From the NCBI RefSeq assembly GCF_028389875.1, contig NC_084702.1:45507053-45571052 (forward strand): DNA of 64,000 nt, in the 5' to 3' direction. The notes under the pieces were generated by a model, which ran no database searches, was not told the DNA's origin, and saw only the letters and a program-made list of their open reading frames with translations. Below, one piece after another: positions 35,701 to 47,700 of this stretch (positions are counted from its first letter, which is position 1; each line of letters begins with the position of its first letter). This DNA comes from Rhea pennata. Lineage: Eukaryota > Chordata > Aves > Rheiformes > Rheidae. Position numbers and translations under genes: made by a program.

Positions 35701-38700
35701 AAATCGCTGTTCAAAAGCCACCATGCTTTAAAAACTCACAGCTGTTATATTAAATGGATGAGGAAAAACTCATGTTCTTTAATATATTAGAGAAAGCTGG
35801 ATTTTTTTTGACTTTCTAACATATGTTGTAGGGTGTTAATGTATTAGATGGGAATAGCTGGGACATAATTTCTGTAATAATATTAAATGTTGATGTTCTT
35901 GTAGGATATTTTTTTTCCATAAAGTGCTAAGATCAACCAGGTTCCATCTTTCCTGAAGAAACTCTAGTGATTGTTTACTAAATAGTGATCCTTGAAAAAT
36001 TGTCCTGCCACTCATCACATGTAAATTTTTTACAAATGAAATCTAATTGTCTAATCAAATTGAATTTCAGTATTTTATGGCTTCTGGGATGTAAATCAAA
36101 GATGATGACAAAACTATGGGCAAAAGACGATGTCTTATAATTCTGTACTCGCCGAGTAGCTCACCTACTTCATATAAATGTTCTAAGGCCTTAGTAAATG
36201 TTCGAAGCGTTATGCAAATGGGAAAAACTTGTTTGTTCATTCCTTCATGCCAGTATTGTTCTTTGTGGTGACTGCTCCTTTGCACCTTTGGCAACTTTAT
36301 TTTATTTTAAATGATGGCAATGGAAACATCTGAATACTTTTATTAGTCTGACCACCACATTTTTCATATGGGACTAACAGGTGAAACTGCTATCCTAAAT
36401 AAAAAAGGTGTGGTAGAGGCTTAGGAAGTGAACATACTGTAAGCTGCTTCCTTCTAGAAAGTTGAAGTGTTTACTCATGGTGGGGATTTCTCTGGTAAAA
36501 AGAAAATAGCTTCTTCACAGATTTGGAACAATATTATTTTGTAGAGCACTCTGAGCAGATTTGTTGAAGTTCGGTCTTGTCTTGTGTAGTTTCACTTCTG
36601 CAGACTGTAGTTCTGATTGTAAACTAACTGTAATCTATTGCTATCTCTAGTCATCTGTCCTTCTGCTGTCTGTCTTGGCATGATGGTATAGAATTTCTCT
36701 GCTTCAAAATGAATTTGAATTTTAGTGTTGGGAAATGTACTGAAAGGCCTGTGTCATGAGAGACAGTAATTTTCCTTGTATGGTTTGTATACTGATATCC
36801 CCATACATAGACAGATATGTATGTCCCTACTTGACAGGTCTGTCCTCCAGGATGAGTATATGACAGTCTTAATTATACCTGATGAGAAAATAAAATGTCT
36901 CCTGAAGGAAGCAAGTTTATGGTCGTCGAGACTTCACGAGTAGTTGAACTGATGGAGGTGAATTACTAAACAAGAAAATAAAGGAAGAATAAGCATTTCT
37001 TAAAATATTCCTGTGATAGTAATATGATAACATCAATTAAAAAAAGTCTTTTTAAAGGGACCACTTTCTCTTATGTGGAATACATAGCTTTATGTCAAAA
37101 TTCTAGGCAACTTCCTTAGGTGTCTTGCTACTGAATTTAGAGTTGCATAGATAATAGTTTTCTTAATCTTACTAAATTTATTTTACCATTGATAAAAGAG
37201 GGTTGAAAAAACATAAATTTTCAGAATTTCATGGAACTATTCTAATCTAGCGTAAATGTTCTTTGAGGCATTTGTGAGGTTCCAGAATTCTTATTTACAA
37301 CTGTGACCACAGGATTTCCTAATTCTTCTCTGTAGCTTGTATTTTATTACAGAAACAGTTTAATTAGACTATAATTAAGTTATTTAGGAGTATTATGAAT
37401 TGTGGCTATTCATCACGCTTATAACAATCCTAGTTTGGGATTGTTAGCTACTTGGTGTCACACATTGAAGAAGAAAATGAGGCAGGATGAGATGCAAGGT
37501 AATAGCCAACACTTCTGTGAAAATGGCCAGAGTGTTTAAGTGTACACTGGAGACTACACAATTGATACCTACTTTGGGCTCTGTTTTTTGATGTTAATTT
37601 TTGAATCTACCTAAGTAGAGTAGCTTGTACAGGCCTTTCTTCCAGGTCCTGTCTGCTGCATCTGCATCAGAGGATCCTGAAGTTCTGTACAAACTTCTGC
37701 CAGTGAAAGTAAAGCACCTCAGTTGCTCTGATAGAGTTGAAAAGTATTTTAAAATAGCTTGTGCTTTTTTGCTATTACAGGGAAGGATACCTGTTTAAAA
37801 GCCTTCTTGTGTTGTCTCTCTTCTTGATGGGTATTAAGTGGGGGAGGGAAGAATGACTACAGAATAACTATTAGAAAGCCATGTCTTAAGTAACTTGCTT
37901 CAGTTTAGCTTGTGTTCACATGTTTACTGAAGTAATAGTCTTGACTAATTTCCTGTTAACTTACATAGTGTCTTATGACACTGTAGTGCACTATGAGAAA
38001 TTTGCTTCAAACTGAATCTGGAGCCTTAATATGTTAAGTGCTTGTAGCATGGTATTTTGCTAGCTTAGTACTTGATTGTTAAATGTTTAGTGTCTGCAAG
38101 AGAGAACAGAATTGGATAAATCCTGTGCAGTGTGGCTGGTTTAAGTTGGAACTGTATCAATCCACTATATGCCTGGATTTTAAAGCTGATAAATCCATTA
38201 AAATGTATTGCATTAAGTGTATTCATTTTAACTCTTCCATCATGCAATGATGAGTTTACTCTTGCATCTTTAACAAATTAAGTACCTAACTTGACTTTTT
38301 TTCTGTTTTAGGTATTGTGGTAAATGGCCTGATTAACATCAGTATTTCTACAATTGAGAAGCGTTACGAGCTGAACAGTTCCCTCACTGGCTTGATCTCT
38401 GCAAGCTATGACATTGCTTTTTGTATATTGTCACTGTTTATATCTTTCTTTGGAGAAAGAGGGCACAAACCACGGTGGCTTGCTTTCTCAGCATTTATGC
38501 TAGGATTGGGCTCACTTATATTTTCCTTACCACACTTCAGTAGTGGAAAATATCACTATGGATCTAAACTTGAAGGTAAGGTTATTCTTATTTTGAAAAC
38601 AAAACAAAACAACTCTTTAACTAGTTGGGGCAACTCTGTTAACTTGGTACAACATAATTAACTATTATCTGTCGTAAAAAGGTGTAGTATCTCTAACATT

Positions 38701-41700
38701 GAAATCAGATGATTCTGTGAAATCTCTAAGATCAAAAGAGTCCTCCCTACATGCTGAACTCCTTTTCTGGAGGAAGAAAAAGATCGGTGTTGATATCAGC
38801 TCTTGTTCATGAGAAATATTTAAGTGAAATGCTCCTTTTTGCATTGATAAATGCAGTCAAAATTCACTTTGAAAAAAGATCTGGCTTTTTTCTGTGTGTG
38901 TGTGAATAAGAATGCAGGTGAGGTCAATGATGTAGAATAAATGTTCAAGGAAAGTTGCTAGAATTACTGTGGCTTTTTGTTGAAATACTATTGCACACTA
39001 ATTCTCAGGTTTGGGACTATTGTCTACTTTAAAGGCATATTGAATAATTCACTAACAAGCTTCATTAAGTTCCTCCAAAATATTGATTAGTTTAAAGAAA
39101 CCCACGGATTTCAAAGGGGAAACCAAAGATCTTGCTGATCTCCTCATTAAACAAGGCTTTACTAAATGGAATGTGCTTGATGCCAAATGCTTTCCACTCT
39201 GTTTAGTGGCACACCTCTAGGTACACATCCAGGTACCTCAAAAGTAGGATGGCTTAATCTTTCCAGAGCATGTTAATTGCTAGTGCAATGCTTAAGCAGG
39301 TTTATGCCTTCAGTGACTAAGCGTATTAGAGTGATCACTAAAACAATCAGTACCTATTAAGCAACCTGATGAAAGGTTCTCAGTCTTCCAGTTGTTGGTG
39401 ACTTACAAATAGGTTAGTTTTATTTCAAGTACTAATCACATAATACACTTTCATGTGCTGTCCAGATATGGACCATTAGTTAAATAAGCTATTGCTCCCC
39501 AACTGCAAATGAGGATCTGAGGCAGAAGTTAATTGAACTTTCAACAGAATAAGGCCAGGAAAGATCTTCAGTGTTTGGATGCTGTGAGCAGATGCTTACC
39601 TATTAAGTCACAGCAGAGAAACAGAAGCTTGCTCTCTCCTGACTGTGTTATGGTCCCATTATTCTGCAATACCAGTTTCAATATGATGCTTCCAGCCTTC
39701 ACCACAGTGAAGATTCTTACCTGTTGTTGGTCTGTAAGTAAAGAAGTCTACACAAAGCCATTTAGTCAACAGAGCTGATTTTGGTTGGCATGTCATGTTC
39801 TTTCTGTGTGAGGTTTTTTGCTAGTTGTCTGACTAGTTGTCCCACATATATAATCAACATGTTTAACCGAGCTTTGTTATGGTAGCAAAATAAGTTGTTT
39901 TTCTCATTGGATTATAATGCAATTCTACAACAACCCATAGTCAGATTTATGCTGTTTTAACATGAACAAGAAAAACACGCATTGTATCCCTGGCACAGCT
40001 AGGTATGTAGTGCATAATGTCATATTCCACTACCCTTTTGAATATCTAAGAAAGATGCATGAAAGGTAGCTGTAGAGCTTTTACTTGAAATTTGAAATAG
40101 ACGGTTTTGGTGAAAGAGTAGGTACATAAACTGTATCTGACTCTAAACGTAATGTCTCAGCTGACCAGATAGTGTTTGAGTAAAGTTACTACTGTGGAAG
40201 GGAAGCTGAACTGAATCTATAGAAAGATCTAATCAATGTTTGTAATTTTCTTTGCATAGAAACAAGATGCTGACAGTGTGAGGGTGCTGGGAGGGAGACA
40301 GGCAACTATTGCAGGTGATACCAAGCAAAACTGATGCTGGGGAAAGATCTCAATCTGTTCCTTTTATCAGTATTTGAGATGTCTCTGCCGTTAAAGATGC
40401 TGTAGGATTTAATGCCTTATTAGGGCTTATGGTCTGCAGACTTCTGAAATACAGCACCTGTGGAAAGCTTTAAATGGAACTCATGCTTTCTTCTCCTTGG
40501 CACTGTAGACTGACTGAATTCCTGATGATGTAGTTCTGACTGGTATAATTCAGATTTAAGGACTTAAGGTGATTGAAAATGAAAACTGTCAAAGAAAAAT
40601 GACCACAACACGCCCTTGATAGTGCAGGGAATATGTGGACTAATGCAGACTCAAAGGTTTGTGTGCGCTGTGCAATGGCACCTGTTAACAGACAAATCAA
40701 TCACAGTACATGATCCTGTAGATTATCTGGTATAGCTATGATGTTGGTGGGGCATCCTACCTATGCATTTAGATGTAGAGTTTAATAGCACTTCACCAAA
40801 AAAAACTTGCTGCTTTTTTTTATCTGGGTGAGTAGTTGTTTATCAAGTTTTTAAATGTATTTGGAGTGAACTTTTCATTTGGAATAGCAGTTTATTTGGC
40901 AATCCTATTTTTATAGAGATCTGCTTGGTGCTTTATACCAAAGCCCACCACCTTGTCTATTTTTTTAATGGTTCCTATTTGGTTACTTGTTATTTCTGTT
41001 CAGTTGTTAACTATGTAAATAAATATCTAATTAATACAGTGAGAGCTTCACTTGAAGCACAACTCTGAAATGTAGTTCTGAGCAATATTTAGTATAGCTG
41101 CCATGTGAATCCTAATTTGGATTGCAAAATACATCTAGCCTCCAGTGTAGGTCTTAGTCATCCTAGAACTTACTCTTGTGCCTTAAGATGTGTTTTTGAA
41201 CCTAGTGTGCATGATACCCTACCGATTTTTTCATGGGACAGATTATAATAATACTCTCTAGAAACGAATTACTCTTTCTGGCAGAGTACCTAACCAGAGT
41301 AGCTAGCTCATGGACTACCAGTTTACATTTGTAAATAGCTGTAGCCACTGCAAGTGCTTAATGTTTTAGAGTTTAAACTCTCTGTAAAAGACTTCAGACT
41401 CAAATGTAACTTAGATGTAATCAGCTGTTCGTTATTATGACTTGGGATGTTCGGACTCGTACTGGACCAGGTTGCCCAGAGAGGTTGTGGAGTCTCCTTC
41501 TCTGGAGATCTTCAAGGCCTGCCTGGATGCAACCCTGTCTACCATGCTCTAGGTGACCCTGCTGAGCAGGGAGGTTGGACTAGATGATCTCCAGAGGTCC
41601 CTTCCAACCTGACTGATTCTATGAGCTGGCTCTGTTATTTATAGTCTAAACAGGAGCTCCATCTAGTGGGTTCTGTAATAAAAGCATTCTGTATTTGACT

Positions 41701-44700
41701 TTTTTTTTTGAGGGTAATATAGAGGACTAAACTGCAATAGGAGTAGTGAGTTATGTACTCTTATATTTCCATAAAAAATCTTACTGAAACATGTTTTAAT
41801 TTGTACAGGATGACCATTTGAGCAAATGTAAAATGTAGATCTTTACTTTGCACAACTTTGTTGCGAGGATAATCAACTTATAATCAACTATGTTGATGTC
41901 TTTTTTTTTTTAACTGGCATTTTGGTACTAATGGTGATATGTGAGCGTCCCTTAAAATGGGGGGAGTAGGAAGGCATGATATAAGCCTCAAATTTGACTG
42001 TTTCCTGTCCTGCACAGTAGTGTCTGCTTACTGTTGGTTTTGCTCCCTGAAGAGACTATCTGACTAGTCAGATAACTTACAGTGCTACTGTTCTCTATTC
42101 TGCTTGGTGTATTTCTCAATTCAGATGTTCCACTACTATGGAACATCTGCCTTAAGAATTTTTGGTCTTTATTCAGTGTGCTCATTGAAGTCTTTCAAAG
42201 AGACTTTCCCATTCAAGACTTAAAGGGCAGATAGATCTTGATGTCTAAAAGGGAATAAAACCAGCTGTTCTTGTTTCTCACAACCCTTCTCGTCCCCCAA
42301 ATTCCACTGATTGTAGGTTTAGTGCAGTTAAAACTACTCTTAATCTACCTTACTTCTAACTAATGTTACTGCTAAAGCATCTCAGTTGGCTACAGCTTGG
42401 CTTGGATGTTGCATTAGATCTTTGGAAACATTTTAGCCTTTACATAACTTGCATTCAGGTGGGTATGTCAAAACATGAAAGAAGGCTTGTAATGATTTAT
42501 TTCGTTGGGTGGTATTGCAATACGAGTAGTTTTTCTGCTCTTCAAAATATGTCTTAACTTTGAGAAAGGAAAACATGTTTATGGAGAAAAGGCAGTAAAA
42601 AGATGGTAAGTCAGCTAAAAACTTTTTCCATAGCTTGGTTTATCTGAATTTAGGCTCTTCTGGTCATGTGAAAGCCAGTACCCTCTCTCCACAGTTCTTA
42701 TGACTACAGCAAACAGGCTTGTGGAACTAATCCACGTTAAATTTAACCTGGGTCACTTTCCCAATCTAACTGTTCAAAACTTTGAGCTGACAGAAGAGGG
42801 GGTGATACTGATAGCTGAGTTTGAGAGAGTAAACTATCATTTGATGGCAGTTTTGGTTGATGCTGGCTTAAACTCAGTTTCACTATTACCTTATTCTCTT
42901 TACTTCTAAAATATTTCTTGAAATGGACTATATGGTATATGATACCACTCTGCAGATGCATGTATATTGAATTTTCTTTAAGGAGTCTGTTAGGTGATGC
43001 AAATAATAGGGTTATAATTGTATTAAACTTGAAGTGCGTGTTGGTGGTTCTCTTTTTGTAGTTGGAGACCTGATCATGTGGTTCTGAAAACAGACTAGTG
43101 TGATAACTTATTGAGATAATTATCTCAATGTCAGGGTAATTATGCTAGGGCATCTAAACTGAAGAGCTGGAAAACTGATGGAGAGAAACTATAATCAGTA
43201 ATGTAATGACACAGGTTTTGAAAAATCATTATTTTGACATGAACAGAAACATTGCAGGTGGAGGTTCTGTTAACTCTAGAGGTTGATCACCATTACAATA
43301 TGTAGATCTCAAACTAAGCTTTTTAAACATCATTCAGAGTATTTTCTTGTTCAGTGTATTACTGACATGGGTATTTTATTGGGAAGATACTATTATTTGT
43401 GTACTACTCTAAAATAATCAGCTGAATGCGGATTAAATTTGCCTAATAACTGTAGGATATTAACATTTAACTGCAGGTATATTCTATACAATCAGTGCTA
43501 TTGAATGAATGTGTTGTATGGCATGGTGTCTTTCTACAGTCAAATTTGGATGTTGTGCATACAAATAATATGAAGTTAAACAGATGAAAGACTTAAAATC
43601 ATTTCTTGCAGTAGAGAAGAATATTGCTAAAAAAATGCTTTTAATATTAAATGGAAAATATACTTTAATTTTAGAGTAGTAATTCATAAAAAAAAATCCC
43701 CACTGTCTTCACAGTGTAGAATTGAAATGCAAATTGTTGCTAAGTGGGAAGGAAAGAAAATGAGTCCTCTCAAAGTGAGGTATTCCCATCTGTCCCTGTT
43801 GCCAGTTTCTGTACAATAGCACTGAATCACCTATTCTGTACAACATGACATTTCTGCTGTGGTGCTATGCTGTCATTTTCAGAGAAGAGCATAATAATCT
43901 ATGGATCTGTTTCTGGTAACTTCAGTGTATGAAATAGCTGCTGTGTGCCAAGGTCTTCCTTGTGTCCTGTGAGCCCAAAGCATTGGCAAGCTTGCCCTTT
44001 GTTTACATTTGAGAACACCTTTTACTTAAGCAAAAGGAACTGAAAAAAAAAATGCAGTAATTTTGTGGCAAAGTGGATCTACTGTATCTGATACTTAAGG
44101 TGGTTTTCACATAATTGCTCAATATGGCTTGTTCCCACCAAACTGATGGATTTTCTTTCTCAGTGTTATACAGTCTCCTGTGGAGAAGTTTGGGAAGAAC
44201 TATGCTTCTTTTTTCCTTTTGGTCATGTCTCTTGCGACTGCACTAAAAGTTCAGTGATAGCCAGAAGAAGAAGGGAAAGCAGATTCTGTCTTCACTTCCT
44301 CCTTTCCCTTCCCTCCTGATAGTGCCAAACATTACAGGAGTAGGCACAACTTTAACATATTCCACCTCTGCTTCCTGCTTTTATTTATAGACAAATGCAG
44401 AGACTTTACATTAGCTTCTCATTCTGGAGATATGACAGCATGCTCTGTGAGAGCTACTTTGTTTTTGTTGTTTTTAGTAGGGAAATACTTTTCTCAAAAT
44501 AGGATAGAAGAGAAGGAATTATTTTTGCCTGGGACTCTGAAAGCTGTACTTTCTTCAGCAGTCTTCCCTCCTGTTCTTCAGGCTATGACTACATTAGTTA
44601 GGCACTGTAGTCCTTTAAGAGTAGAGATTCAGTGTTCCTCAGTCATAAGGTACAAGAACAAGGTAAAACATCTGTTACCTAGATGTATTCATTAAATAAC

Positions 44701-47700
44701 TGTTGTGTAACCATTTGACAGTTTTTGCATACATTTGGTCAATAATGCTTTCAGCAATCCAAAGGATTTTAATATGGCTATTTCATCCATCTTTCTGTGC
44801 TTAGAGAAACAAAAACCAAGCCATGATAATATTTCCATAAGAGTATATTATGTCATAGAAGATCAGGGCCGTATCGTGTAGAAGATCAATAATAGGGCTG
44901 AAGATTAAAACTCAATTACCCAACTCATCACATTCCAACTAAGAAAAACATGTGCTGAAAGCTAAACTATGTGCACAGTGCTGGTGGTTAGGCTCCTGTT
45001 TTAAAGTCTTGTTGTTTCTGTCTTTCAGATACCTGTCAAATTCCAGGAGCAAACTCTGCTAACTTCACTTGCAGTGCCAGCACGAAGTCTTCACTTTCTA
45101 ACTACCTGTATGTCTTTATCCTGGCCCAACTGTTGCTGGGAGTTGGAGGAACTCCACTATATACTTTGGGGACAGCTTTTATTGATGACAGCGTCCCAAA
45201 ACACAAATCTTCCCTTTATATAGGTAACTTCTTTTTGAACTAGTTATAATGCGTTGCCTGTATCGATCATGAGCTACAACATCTTTAAATGTTTTTATGG
45301 AGGGACCTCAAAATTAATATTTCTTCATTGCTTGCTTGTTTGTAAAGTAATTCAGTAATACCAAACTTGCACAGAACTTGACAGTCCACTCTAAGTGCCT
45401 AGTCTTAATAGCTATGTGACTGAGCACAAAGGACAGGCTGTACACCTGACCTTTCCTTAACTGAAGGTAAGAGAATGTCTAGGAATGTGGAGAATGGGTT
45501 TATTTTATTGTGGGATGCTAGATAATTATAGAATATTAAATTAGGCAGCAAAAGCACACATAGCCCAGAGAATACTGTCTGAAGAGATTACAGACCACGA
45601 TTAAGAATTAATATAGTCTGTTTTCTGAGGTTATGAAGTTACTCAGCACTTCCCCATTGTAGGCATGTGCTGATAAAAAGTATATTAATTATATTGATAA
45701 CCTGTAGTAGGCAACTAAAGCATCATAGGTTCCTGGATTCTTTTGCAGATTAAGCCAATATTTTAATTAAGGTTTCAGTTCTGTCCCTGCTTGCATACAA
45801 TTCTTGCTTAATAGTTCCAGGCAAGCCACTTTATTTGATACCCACAGATAAGCCAGCTGCTTATGCTACAACTTAAATAACAGACTGCTTTTATTTTTGC
45901 TGTTTCTCTATCTGGAGAGAAGTTACTTCAACTTCTTCTGAGGCTAGTGAAATAAATAGAGGAGAACTAGGGCTGCCTGCATGATTAAGGGGATCAAGGA
46001 ACAGTATGCAAACTCAGGAAAATAGTGTTGACTTAAAACATAACTGACCAATACAGAGAACTGATGCTAGTGCAGTGTTCAGGCTACTGCCAAATTTAGC
46101 AGAACGGTGTATTACTTCTGCCTAACGAAACAAAAATAGGGAATTACAATGAGAGGTTATGTACCTACATTAAGCCTATAACTTTTTTCTAGTTTTCATG
46201 TAATGTACTGAGGAATTAAAATGTTACATTGCCTTCTTACCTGATGCAAGAAGGTCTGTGCCAGAGAGCAAAAGAAATGGAGGTTTCTGCAAATAATTTA
46301 GAATATATACTTTCAACTTACAAGTTGGTAGGCTTTCTCTTCTGAGAAGGACCATCATCTTGCTGGACTGAGACATCTAACTCTAAAGCCAGTGGATAGT
46401 TAAGCAGTTCCAAATGGTGATTTAAACTGAGTGGTCTGTAAGAGGGCAAAAGAACCTTCTAAGCTAAGTTTGAAGTTCTGTAAGATGAATGTGAATTTAA
46501 CTGAGTGGTCCTACGAATATGTCTGTTTCCAAAATAGAGGAGAGTCTGGGCTATTGTCAACTCAATATTTATTTTCATTTGCTGGTACTTAGGTATTCCT
46601 TCCTGTTCTGTTTTTGCCATTTAAATAATGCTGAAATAATGAAATGACAGAAATGTTGAATATTTAGGAAGCAGGCATCTTGAAAATAAATCAGAAATTG
46701 GATTCTTCAACTCAGGAATATCGGCAGTAAGGTTGCCTGACTCATTAGTTACTTAGACAGCTCTGGTTACTATTAGTTGCCAGCCTTTATCCACAGAGGC
46801 ACTGCTCTTGCTTATAATGCTAATATACCACAAACATCTGGCTGATAGGCCTGAACAGCTATTGGGGATTCGAGAAAATCTTGTAATAAGGCAAAAATAG
46901 TGAATGGTGTAAAAAGGGCTTTTCTGTAGGACTTGGCTACATCTTCCACTTTTTCTTAAAATTTTCAAGAGCTGTTAAGAGGTCTGGTGGGTGTGCATGT
47001 CATTCAATTTTCCACAAAACTTCAAGTGGCAGGTATTATGCCTGTCAACAACTTTAACCACATCCTGCATTCTGATTGTGACTAATCTAAAAATCAACTT
47101 AAAACTCAAACTAAAATCTAAATATTTGTTTGACTGCTTTCATGTACTGTTAACAACTGATGCTCTTCACTTCAGAAACTTTTCACAAGGTAGCTTGTAA
47201 GCACAAGACGCATGCTAAAGACAAATAATGCATAAAGATGCTGTCAGAGGCGTCTTACTGTGTTGAAACCTGCCTTTCCTCAGAGGTTCAATTAGCTGCA
47301 AACTTTCAAGTATATTGGCACAAGTACAGATTTGTTTTCTGCACACTGTAGGCTAAATAATGACATTGAAGGAACAGGCTGAATTACAGAAACCATTTGG
47401 TCTTAAGTTTATTTGCAATTCTTTAAAATAAAGCTTTGGAAGTGTGTGGTGAAGCTTGATGTATCTATTTTTCCCTTCTAGGAATTGGCTATGCCATGTC
47501 ACTGCTGGGCCCTGCTATTGGCTATGTCTTAGGAGGGCAGCTACTTAATATTTATATTGATATCCAGATTCCAGAAAGGCAAGACAACATTTAGTCTTTT
47601 ACTTTGTTTTCTTTTTTCTAATAATCCTTGTTAAAACTTTAAACTTCTCTCAATGGGAGGGATGGGGTCTAGCATTTACTTGAAAAATAGTGGTGTGTTT

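Larger units (their letters stand above)
38576..45028 (+). other. SLCO4C1: SLCO4C1 intron 2
   Basis: 6.5-kb GT-AG intron, phase 1. It contains a sense-oriented CR1 3' end (41455-41623), an 18-bp palindrome (42057-42074), an 11-bp-stem hairpin (42122-42149) and a 20-bp palindrome (43110-43129). No additional exon was recognised. Open frames of up to 87 codons are unrelated to the family. Confidence 0.85.

Noticed and set aside
38576..38661. Extension of exon 2 past its donor
   Set aside because: The frame stays open, but GAAG|GTAAGG is a strong donor, and joining to exon 3 restores the conserved LEDTC sequence.
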